The notes under the pieces were generated by a model that had not been told where the DNA came from, made no database searches, and saw only the letters and a program-made list of their open reading frames with translations. Shown in pieces: positions 28,346 to 35,374 of a DNA stretch of 64,000 nt; positions within the stretch are counted from its first letter, which is position 1, and each line of letters opens with the position of its first letter. This DNA comes from Prevotellamassilia timonensis (lineage in GTDB: Bacteria > Bacteroidota > Bacteroidia > Bacteroidales > Bacteroidaceae), in NCBI RefSeq assembly GCF_021531665.1, contig NZ_JADYUH010000006.1, positions 1-64,000 of the forward strand, given 5' to 3'. A program made the position numbers and the translations under genes.

Positions 28346-29590
28346 ATGCCACGTTTTTTCCCCTCTGCACTCCTTATTATATATATAGGTATGTTTGCGC
28401 CGTCATTCGCTGTCGCGCAATCGGACTCTTTGCTCTACTTTCAAAACGACAGTCTGACCGAGGCAGGCAAGGGAGAACTTCGCTTGCACATTGAAAACCT
28501 CAACTTTTTCCGCGATGACGAGTATGCGAGCAGTTTCAGCAACGGCTACACGCTCCCCGGTTTCTTCCTCGCGCCGACCGTTTCCTATCAGCCGCTGAAG
28601 AACCTCCGCGTGGAAGCAGGCGCCCATCTTTTGAAATATTGGGGGACGAACCGCTATCCTACCGCCTACTATCTGACGCTGCCTGACGCTTCAAGCAGCA
28701 AGATTGGTCACGGTTTTCACTGCGTACCGATTTTTCGCGGTGAACTTCAACTGCTTCCTTCGCTACGCGTGACGATTGGGACGCTCCGCGGCAAGAGTCA
28801 GCACGGATTGGTGGAGCCGCTCTACGACGAAGAACTGAATCTCACCGCCGACCCGGAGGCAGGTTTACAGATAGGTTTTAAGGAATCCTATCTTGAAGCA
28901 GAGACTTGGGTGAATTGGGAGAACTTCATTTTCAAGAACGACGCACACCAGGAGGCACTGACTTACGGACTCTCTGCCCGTTTCAAACCCTCCCGCCGCA
29001 AAGCACGCGTGCAGTGGTCTTTGCCGCTTCAACTGGTGTTTCGTCATCGCGGCGGAGAACTTGACACCCAAAATCCGGATCGTTCGGTTCGCACCGCCTT
29101 CAACGCCGCCGCCGGCGCTGCCGTGCGCATCCCGTTTGCAGCGAAGAAGCCTGCGGCGTTGGAAGTTGAAGCCACGGGACTGCTCTTTTCACAGACGGAC
29201 GGCGACATCTATCCTTTTGACGAAGGCTATGGTTTCTACTCCCGCGTGACGGGCTGCTACGATGGGCTTCGTTTGACGGCAGGTTATTGGCTCTGTCATC
29301 ACTTCGCCAGTCTGTTTGGCAATCCGATGTACAATTCCTTCAGCGTGGACGACCCTTCCCTCACCTACTCTTCCCCGCGTTTTTTCATTTTTCGGGGAGA
29401 CTATGCCGCACCCTTGGGCAAGGGTTTTGCCTGGGGCGTTCACGCAGAACTTCGACAACTGCTTCGCAACCGCTTCCACCAGCCTTATGAAGGAGAAATG
29501 TCGGACAAGAACACGTTCAACTATTCCTTTGGGTTCTATCTGCGAATCTCCCCGTCTTTCCTGCTCAAACGTTTTAGGGGTGTTCTATAA
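28346..29590 (+). CDS. Putative outer-membrane beta-barrel protein, function unknown
   Basis: 414 residues. Signal peptide MPRFFPSALLIIYIGMFAPS, ending near FAVAQS. Alternating aromatic strands throughout (LRVEAGAHLLKYWG, LEAETWVNWENFIFK, VQWSLPLQLVFRHRGG) suggest a barrel. I do not recognise the family, though homologues are likely common in Bacteroidales. The last four codons and the stop (GGT GTT CTA TAA) lie inside the 191-bp MITE that begins at 29577, so the element has replaced or extended the native C-terminus (...FLLKRF). For a barrel this matters, because the last strand carries the assembly signal. Confidence 0.75.
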   Translation: MPRFFPSALLIIYIGMFAPSFAVAQSDSLLYFQNDSLTEAGKGELRLHIENLNFFRDDEYASSFSNGYTLPGFFLAPTVSYQPLKNLRVEAGAHLLKYWGTNRYPTAYYLTLPDASSSKIGHGFHCVPIFRGELQLLPSLRVTIGTLRGKSQHGLVEPLYDEELNLTADPEAGLQIGFKESYLEAETWVNWENFIFKNDAHQEALTYGLSARFKPSRRKARVQWSLPLQLVFRHRGGELDTQNPDRSVRTAFNAAAGAAVRIPFAAKKPAALEVEATGLLFSQTDGDIYPFDEGYGFYSRVTGCYDGLRLTAGYWLCHHFASLFGNPMYNSFSVDDPSLTYSSPRFFIFRGDYAAPLGKGFAWGVHAELRQLLRNRFHQPYEGEMSDKNTFNYSFGFYLRISPSFLLKRFRGVL

Positions 29591-29767
29591 ATTACGGGAT
29601 AAGGAACGTTCAAAAGAAAGTGCTTACGTTTTGGTCGCTTTTCGTTTCTTAGCGCGCCCTTTTGTAAGTTTCGTCAGTCACATAGCCCGCTATGCTCCTT
29701 CCTCAACTGACAAAAGTTCATCTCTAAGAAATCAAAAAACAACTCAACCTAATTTGTAGAACACCCC
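29577..29767. mobile_element. MITE-like foldback element, copy 1
   Basis: 191 bp bounded by inverted ends GGGGTGTTCTATAAATTA and TAATTTGTAGAACACCCC. Internal inverted words (TTTCTTAG/CTAAGAAA, GTCAGT/ACTGAC, ATAGC/GCTAT) let the whole unit fold into one long hairpin. Near-identical copies are at 46258-46447 and 62476-62663. Flanks TTTA and TTCA differ at one base, so a target duplication here is uncertain. The same-frame open reading across copies has no gene-like start and is treated as noncoding. Confidence 0.85.
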
Positions 29768-29884
29768 TTCAAATAGTTCCCAAAACCTGCACTCGCAGCC
29801 TCGCACGCCAAACTTCTTGAAAGAAAACGAGGAAATATCACAAGGTTTTTCGTAATTTCGCCACGACTTTAATTCAATAAACAA

Positions 29885-30139
29885 ATGAACGAACACAACT
29901 CAAACCGGACTGACGCCACCGTGGTCAGAGGAATGACCAACATCTATGATGAAGTCAGCACTTCCGTGGCTTCAGCCATCAAACAGGACTTAGTCGCCCA
30001 TTTCGGCAAAGGACTTTATTATCGTCTGAAAAACGGAGAAAAAGACATTGACGCCGCTCAGCAGGCTTTCATTGCAGAAACATTTTCCAAGCATGGAGTA
30101 GAGACGCCGCCCGTCTATGACACCGTCGTCCAACCCTAA
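29885..30139 (+). CDS. Small protein of unknown function (84 residues)
   Basis: Starts MNEHNSNRTDATVVRGMTNI and ends PPVYDTVVQP. Acidic, soluble, no signal peptide; the middle (FGKGLYYRLKNGEKDIDAAQ) looks helical. A TAATTTCG (one mismatch to TAnnTTTG) lies ~30 bp upstream, and a strong terminator follows 30 bp after the stop, which supports an independent real gene. No family recognised. Confidence 0.7.
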   Translation: MNEHNSNRTDATVVRGMTNIYDEVSTSVASAIKQDLVAHFGKGLYYRLKNGEKDIDAAQQAFIAETFSKHGVETPPVYDTVVQP

Positions 30140-30169
30140 GCCGGTTCACTTTCCAATCAAAAAATCTAC

Positions 30170-30209
30170 CACCGTTCCGCGCCCTCCGCTCGGAACGGTG
30201 TTTTTGTTT
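30170..30209 (+). terminator. Terminator of the 84-residue gene
   Basis: CACCGTTCCG / CGGAACGGTG stem (30170-30179, 30191-30200) followed by TTTTTGTTT. Confidence 0.85.
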
Positions 30210-30259
30210 CGCCGCATAAAACCACAACCACCGTTTCCACGGCAAAAAAGTTTTTTTCG

Positions 30260-30267
30260 TACATTTG
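30260..30267 (+). promoter_or_regulatory. -7 box of the hexosaminidase gene
   Basis: TACATTTG, exact TAnnTTTG, ~100 bp before the start codon at 30367. The -33 is not obvious. Confidence 0.6.
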
Positions 30268-30366
30268 CCGCATCAGCAAAGAGGTAATGCGTTAAGATTA
30301 CCTCCGGCATGATTTTCCGAATCACATTTCTCAAACTTATTTCATATCACCTAAACCTCATCATCC

Positions 30367-33300
30367 ATGAAACAGAAATTTCTCCCTCTTCTGTTTGCTA
30401 TTCTCGCCTTCTTCTCCGCCCGTGCCGCCGACCTGCCGGTGGCAAGCGATGAAGAGAAGGAGGTGTGGTATCTCATCCAGTTTCTCAACGGCAACAACGT
30501 GCTGGAAGCACAAGCCGACGGCGCTGAGGTGAAAACCGCCGCACTCGACGGCAGCGACGCTCAGTTCTGGAAACTCGTGGGCGACAACACGACGGGCTAT
30601 GAACTCATCAGCCGCTCCGGTCAGAAACTCTACGTAACCACGACTGCCAAGGAAGGCAAGTTCCGCTCTGCCGCCGCGCCTTCCTCAACTGCCACGCTCT
30701 TCGTCATCCAAACCACGACGAACACGACCTATGCCGACGGTTTCGTGCTCTCCCCCGCTGCCAACAAGGCGGTCTTCATGAACCAATGGGGCGGCGCCGG
30801 AGTCGGCGTCACACTCGGACTCTGGAATGACCGCAGCGACCAGAACCAACCCGTGAGATTCCTCAGCGAGGAGGACTATCAGTACTATCTCCCGAAGGCC
30901 GCTCTCATCCCCTATCCGCAGTCCATCAAGATGGGAACGGGACGCCTCGCCCTCAGTGCGCTGCAAGGCATCGCCTGCGCCGATGAAGCCGCGCTGAAAC
31001 ATTGTAAAGACTTTGCCGACCGTCTGAAGAATGCCTCGGGCATCGCGCTGACGGTTTCAACTTCGGGAACAGCATCCGGCATCAGCCTGACCGTGAATCC
31101 GGCGTTGGCACACGAAGCCTACACCCTCGACATCAACGAAACCGGCGTGCAAATCGCGTCTGCCGACTCCACCGGTTTCTTCTACGCTTTGCAGACGCTC
31201 AAGCAACTTCTTCCCAATGCCATCTACGGCACGACGGCTGACCCCGGCGCTGACTGGTCGCTGCCCTTCGTGCAGATTGCCGACCAGCCGCAGTTCTCCC
31301 ACCGCGGTTTCATGCTGGACGTGGCGCGCCACTTCTTCTCAAAGGCAGAAATCAAACGCGTGCTTGACGTCATGGCTTCCTATAAACTCAACCGCTTCCA
31401 CTGGCATCTCACCGACGACCAGGGATGGCGCATTGAGATTCCGGAATATCCGCGCTTGACCGAAGTCGGCAGCATCCGCGCCGGTTCGTTCACCAACGCG
31501 GGAGGTGCATCCAAGTTCTTTGACGACACGGAATACGGTCGCGGACTTTGGTTCTCACTGGACGACCTTCGCGAGATTGTGGCTTACGCCAAGGCGCGCC
31601 ACATCGAAATCATTCCCGAGATTGACCTGCCGGGACACATGGTGGCTGCCGTCACTTCCTATCCCGAACTGCTTTCCTGCGACCCGTCAAAGGAATATGC
31701 CGTGCGCATCGACGGCGGCATCTCGAAGGACGTGTTGAACATCGGAAAGGACGAAGTGCTTGACTTCCTGCGCTGTGTGCTCGGTCACATTGCCGAGGTG
31801 TTCCCCTATCAATACGTTCACATCGGCGGCGACGAATGCCCCACGGACCAGTGGGCAACGAATGCGGACTGTCTGCGCCGCGTGGAGGAAGAAGGGCTCG
31901 GCGGAGTGAACGAACTGCAATCCTGGCTCGTCGAGCAACTCGGCACATGGCTGAAGCAGGAATACGGCAAAGACCTCGTCGTCTGGGACGAACTGCTGAG
32001 CCACTGGAACGCCGCGAACACGGTGCAACCGGTCATCATGGCGTGGAATCACATCAACAAAAGCGCAACGGCGGCGGACTACGGTCTGAAGAGCATCGTC
32101 GTGCCCTATCAGAGCCTCTATCTTGACTTCTATCAGGCTCCCCCCGAGAAGCGCTTCGTTGACGAACCCTACCAAGGCGGTTGGGGCGAGAACTGGGTGA
32201 ACTCGGTGGAGAGTGCCTACAATCTCAACCCCGTTGCTTCCCTCGGAGGTCGCGAAGACTTCTGCCTCGGCGTGCAAGGAAACCTTTGGACGGAGACCTG
32301 CAACGATTCCATCGAGTTGGAATATCAGTTGCTGCCGCGCATGCTGGCGCTGAGCGAAACGGGCTGGCTGCCGCAGGCAAAAAAGCAATGGAGCAGTTTC
32401 TACGCCCGTCTGCAAAGTCACGACGAGATTTTGGACCGCATGGGACTGACCTACGCTCGCCACTACATCGAGCCGACACCGCAAACCGACGAAGAAGCCG
32501 CACTTGCACAGGCTGACGCCCTCTTGCAGGCAGCCCGCCCGGGTTGCGTCGGACACCCGAGCCAAGCCGCATGGGACGCACTCAAAGCAGCAGCCGACGC
32601 GCTCCGCAACGCCGAAGACAAAACGGCGCCGCTCGCCGCGCTGCAAAACGCGCTCACAACCTACAAACAAGCACCCGTGGCAATGCCCGAGGCTGGAAAG
32701 ACTTACCAAATCGTGTCTGCTTCTTCCTATTATAAGGCACAATACGAGGGCTCCACGCTCTACGCCAAGGACAACCAAACCGTGCGCTTCCACTACACGC
32801 CGCAGACGGAGCCCGAAGAACTCTGGCAGTTTGTGTCCGCAGAGGGAGGCTACAAGGTGCGCAACGTGCAGTCCGGCAGCGAACTGACTCTGGCAACCTA
32901 CAATGCCAATGCTTCGCTGACCGACGCCGGAACCACACTGACCATCGCCACACCGACCGCGCTTGACGCTGCCGCAACCTACATTCCCGGCACGCTCGTC
33001 CTCTCCGCCGTCGAAACTGCCGGCACCACCAACGTGCGCCGACTCTTCGCTGACTGCACGGGCTATGCAAAGGCATACAACAGTTACGCGCCTTACTATC
33101 AAGGCACCTGGCGCATCGTTAAAGTGACGGACTTCCGCGCACAACTGGAAGGACTGCTGAACAAGGCAGAACTGACCGTGCTCAGAACACAACCGGGCAA
33201 GATGGGCGAGCCGACCGAGGAAGCACTTGATTTCTTGAAACAGGAACTCATCACGCCGGCAAAAACGGAACTGGCTTCGGCTGAAACGGTCAGCGAGGAG

Positions 33301-33915
33301 ACTTATCTGGCGTACGTGGAGATTTACAACCGCTTCCTCGCCTACCCCACCACCTCGCCCGTGGACATGCTCGACGAAGCCTATCTCTACCGCATCCGGA
33401 ACGCCTACTTCACCGCGCAATACGCCAAAGGCGTCAGCACCGGCGAAGTCCAACCCAAGACTCTCGTGGCGGACGACGAAGGATTCCTTTGGACCATCAA
33501 GAAGAACGCAGACAACACCATCTGCCTCTTCAACAAAGCCACCGGCACCGCTGCCTGCGTGACTTCATCCAACGCCGACACCAAGGTGAAACTCGGTGCG
33601 AACCCCACTTCCTGGACGCTGATGGAAAACACCTGTGACGAAGGACAAACGGGCATCAACATCCTCGCGCCCGGTGGAGAAACGAGTTGGTACACCAACC
33701 CAAACGCGTGGAACTACGTCTTGCTGAAACCGAAGGCTTGGGGCGCCTCCATTTGGACTTTTGAGAAAACGAACATCCTCTCGGGCATCCAGTCGACCAC
33801 AACCGAAACGCGCACCAACTCCGGCAAACTCTATGACCTTCAAGGTCGCCAAACCGGCAAAGCCACTCGCGGAGTCTGCGTCACCGAAGGAGGACAAAAA
33901 CTGATTCGTCCCTGA
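30367..33915 (+). CDS. Secreted family 20 glycoside hydrolase (beta-N-acetylhexosaminidase), multidomain
   Basis: 1182 residues. Signal peptide MKQKFLPLLFAILAFFSARA. Residues ~30-170 form a ricin-like or immunoglobulin-like N-terminal domain, ~175-300 the GH20b domain (ALIPYPQSIKMGTGRL), and ~310-700 the GH20 barrel. Catalytic signatures are HWHLTDDQGWRIEIPEYP (~344) and YVHIGGDECP (~484) with the Asp-Glu pair used in substrate-assisted catalysis. Coiled and ligand-binding-like repeats follow (~710-1140), and the C-terminus is LYDLQGRQTGKATRGVCV...GGQKLIRP, the module shared by four proteins in this window. The likely substrates are host mucin or glycosaminoglycan GlcNAc/GalNAc ends (inference). 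It is monocistronic, with its own terminator. Confidence 0.93.
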   Translation: MKQKFLPLLFAILAFFSARAADLPVASDEEKEVWYLIQFLNGNNVLEAQADGAEVKTAALDGSDAQFWKLVGDNTTGYELISRSGQKLYVTTTAKEGKFRSAAAPSSTATLFVIQTTTNTTYADGFVLSPAANKAVFMNQWGGAGVGVTLGLWNDRSDQNQPVRFLSEEDYQYYLPKAALIPYPQSIKMGTGRLALSALQGIACADEAALKHCKDFADRLKNASGIALTVSTSGTASGISLTVNPALAHEAYTLDINETGVQIASADSTGFFYALQTLKQLLPNAIYGTTADPGADWSLPFVQIADQPQFSHRGFMLDVARHFFSKAEIKRVLDVMASYKLNRFHWHLTDDQGWRIEIPEYPRLTEVGSIRAGSFTNAGGASKFFDDTEYGRGLWFSLDDLREIVAYAKARHIEIIPEIDLPGHMVAAVTSYPELLSCDPSKEYAVRIDGGISKDVLNIGKDEVLDFLRCVLGHIAEVFPYQYVHIGGDECPTDQWATNADCLRRVEEEGLGGVNELQSWLVEQLGTWLKQEYGKDLVVWDELLSHWNAANTVQPVIMAWNHINKSATAADYGLKSIVVPYQSLYLDFYQAPPEKRFVDEPYQGGWGENWVNSVESAYNLNPVASLGGREDFCLGVQGNLWTETCNDSIELEYQLLPRMLALSETGWLPQAKKQWSSFYARLQSHDEILDRMGLTYARHYIEPTPQTDEEAALAQADALLQAARPGCVGHPSQAAWDALKAAADALRNAEDKTAPLAALQNALTTYKQAPVAMPEAGKTYQIVSASSYYKAQYEGSTLYAKDNQTVRFHYTPQTEPEELWQFVSAEGGYKVRNVQSGSELTLATYNANASLTDAGTTLTIATPTALDAAATYIPGTLVLSAVETAGTTNVRRLFADCTGYAKAYNSYAPYYQGTWRIVKVTDFRAQLEGLLNKAELTVLRTQPGKMGEPTEEALDFLKQELITPAKTELASAETVSEETYLAYVEIYNRFLAYPTTSPVDMLDEAYLYRIRNAYFTAQYAKGVSTGEVQPKTLVADDEGFLWTIKKNADNTICLFNKATGTAACVTSSNADTKVKLGANPTSWTLMENTCDEGQTGINILAPGGETSWYTNPNAWNYVLLKPKAWGASIWTFEKTNILSGIQSTTTETRTNSGKLYDLQGRQTGKATRGVCVTEGGQKLIRP

Positions 33916-33995
33916 CGATTCGCGCTTCCCGACTCTCGCCCTGAGGAGAGAGCGAGACAAGTCGCAAACAACGAACACACACTGAACACAGAAGG

Positions 33996-34030
33996 CTGCA
34001 TCGTGACACGTTTCACGGTGCAGTTTTTTT
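33996..34030 (+). terminator. Terminator of the hexosaminidase gene
   Basis: CTGCATCGTGA / TCACGGTGCAG stem followed by seven T (34024-34030). Confidence 0.85.
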
Positions 34031-34394
34031 GAAATCATTGCTGCCCGGTAAAGTTTTGGTTTGTTTTTCTCAGCGAAACTTCCACCGGACAACAATCGTT
34101 GTATTGCGACACACCTTGACACTACACTATACGTAAATTAAAGGGGAAACAAAAAAACTCTTCAAACTATACACAAACCCTACATTTTGTTCTTTATTCC
34201 TCTGATTATCCGCGTATTACGCAATGTATAGTTTGTGCTTCAAACTATACACAAACTATACATTAACTATACACTAAGGCGTTCAAAACCCTACACAAAA
34301 CGGAGTGCAAACCCTACACAAAACGGTGCGCAAACCCTACACAAAACGGAGTGCGAACCCTACACGAACGGGAACACAAACCCTACATTACATC

Positions 34395-34418
34395 GGCGCG
34401 CAGTTTTACTTAGGAGCG
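34395..34418. repeat. Inverted arm, left (copy 1)
   Basis: GGCGCGCAGTTTTACTTAGG and the next four bases pair imperfectly with the right arm at 34737-34760 (CCTAAGTAGAATTGCGTGCC). The arms enclose the 21-bp and 22-bp arrays. Confidence 0.8.
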
Positions 34419-34429
34419 TACCTAATTAA

Positions 34430-34639
34430 AACTAGGGGAAGGCTAAGAAAAACTATGGGAAGGCTAAGAAAAACTAGGGGAAGGCTAAGAAAAACTAGGG
34501 GAAGGCTAAGAAGAACTAGGGGAAGGGAAAGAAAAATTTGAGGAAGGGAAAGAAAAATTTGAGGAAGGCAAATAAAAATTTGAGGAAGGCAAATAAAAAT
34601 TTGAGGAAGGCAAATAAAAATTTGAGGAAGGCAAATTTT
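34430..34639. repeat. 21-bp tandem array, ten units
   Basis: Units drift from AACTAGGGGAAGGCTAAGAA to AATTTGAGGAAGGCAAATAA (plus one base each) along the array. Period 21 bp, i.e. two helical turns. The gradient of variants suggests growth by unequal exchange or slippage. Confidence 0.9.
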
Positions 34640-34644
34640 AACCG

Positions 34645-34745
34645 GGTGCGCTCCTAGTTTTTCCTAGGTGCGCTCCTAGTTTTTCTTAGGTGCGCTCCTA
34701 GTTTTTCCTAGGTGCGCTCCTAGTTTTTCCTAGGTGCGCTCCTAA
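34645..34745. repeat. 22-bp tandem array, about 4.6 units
   Basis: Unit GGTGCGCTCCTAGTTTTTCC plus TA, with starts at 34645, 34667, 34689, 34711 and 34733. Units contain overlapping CCTAG half-palindromes. The same array is present in four units at ~58640-58725. Confidence 0.9.
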
Positions 34746-34760
34746 GTAGAATTGCGTGCC
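34737..34760. repeat. Inverted arm, right (copy 1)
   Basis: CGCTCCTAAGTAGAATTGCG and following TGCC; complement of the left arm at 34395-34418. Confidence 0.8.
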
Positions 34761-35024
34761 GTTGCAATGTAGGGTTGCGGTGTAGGCTTTTGTGTATAGT
34801 TTTTGTGTAGGGTTCGTGTGGCGGTGTAGGCTTTCATGTATAGTTTTTGTGTAGGGTTTGAAACGACTCAATGTATAGTTCAATGTAGGGTTTGTGTAGG
34901 GTTTGCACCTCAAACTATACACATCGTAACGTGCGGAAAATCAGAGGAATGATGGGTTAAATGTAGGGTTTGTGTATAGTTTGCATAGTTTTTTCTTGCC
35001 CTTGTAATATGGTATATATTATTT

Positions 35025-35295
35025 CTGTCCGCTAAACTATTCATGACCTTTTCAAGACGAAGGTGAAGAATTAGGGCTGGCACCCGTTGCAGGAGTCAGC
35101 CTAAATGGTTACGTTGCTTTTGCTGATGAACGTAGATAACCATGAGCGAAAGTCGTAAATTCTTCGGACAGCCGGTATATGGTCAACTAATAAATTCCAA
35201 CGCTGCTGTGACGGGTCGGTGACGGCATCACCGAGGCATCATAGCAGTGTCATAGCAGCGTTTAGACATAACTTCAAAAGACATTTAGCGGACAG
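35025..35295. ncRNA. Candidate structured RNA, unknown family
   Basis: Closed by a perfect 12-bp helix CTGTCCGCTAAA (35025-35036) / TTTAGCGGACAG (35284-35295). Inside, GAAGAATT/AATTCTTC (35065-35072, 35158-35165) encloses two hairpins, TTAGG-CTG/CAGCCTAA (35071-35079, 35097-35104) and ATGGTTA.ACGTT with its complement (35105-35115, 35129-35143). Further on are CGCTGCT/AGCAGCG (35201-35207, 35264-35270) enclosing CGGTGA/TCACCG (35217-35222, 35228-35233). No reading frame fits. The strand is not certain; the plus strand is slightly favoured by GNRA-like CGAAAG and GACGGCAT loops. It does not match tmRNA, RNase P, SRP or a riboswitch that I know. Confidence 0.5.
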
Positions 35296-35305
35296 CAATA
35301 ATTTT

Positions 35306-35349
35306 GAACAAAATCAAAGCCCGAAGTCCGTTTTAGCGGGCTTCGGGCT
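35306..35349 (-). terminator. Terminator of the GH36-like glycosidase gene
   Basis: AGCCCGAAG (35318-35326) / CTTCGGGCT (35341-35349), extended by CCG/CGG. On the minus strand it is followed by TTTGATTTTG. Confidence 0.8.
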
Positions 35350-35374
35350 GAATATTTGCGCTAAAGAAGTGTTC

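Larger units (their letters stand above)
34155..35020. repeat. Composite palindromic repeat region, copy 1
   Basis: About 870 bp, noncoding, between two convergent genes. The left part holds CAAACCCTACACAAA and CAAACTATACACAAA words; the right part holds their complements (TTTGTGTAGGGTTTG, TGTATAGTTT), in matching order. ATTCCTCTGATT-TCCGC on the left (34197-34213) answers GCGGAAAATCAGAGGAAT on the right (34933-34950), so the whole region is one imperfect dyad. Inside are inverted arms and two tandem arrays (listed separately). The right end GCATAGTTTTTTCTTGCCCT...GGTATATA is nearly identical in the copy at 58.2-58.95 kb. Function unknown; a bidirectional 3'-end processing site, a protein-binding array or a foldback mobile element are all possible. 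Confidence 0.85.

Noticed and set aside
29580-29759. Conserved open frame inside the MITE copies (reads ...SKESAYVLVAFRFLARP...)
   Set aside because: The frame has no own start in each copy, relies on flanking sequence, and overlaps a perfect hairpin structure; similarity between copies is explained by the DNA repeat itself.
31687-33453. 588-residue minus-strand frame opposite the hexosaminidase gene
   Set aside because: Cys/His/Arg-rich shadow without motifs; the GH20 frame has catalytic residues.
34235-34541. Short proteins with repeated NPTQNG / RKTRGRL units
   Set aside because: They are translations of the DNA repeats in two frames; no start context, and the region is a palindromic array.
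34140-35020. CRISPR array
   Set aside because: Units are directly adjacent 21- and 22-bp repeats without unique spacers, and no cas genes are near.
35120-35152. Hammerhead ribozyme, suggested by CTGATGA followed by CGAAA inside the structured region
   Set aside because: The stretch between the two motifs (ACGTAGATAACCATGAGC) cannot form stem II, and the CTGATGA lies in the loop of a stronger competing hairpin (ATGGTTA...TAACCAT). No fitting NUH site with stem I was found.
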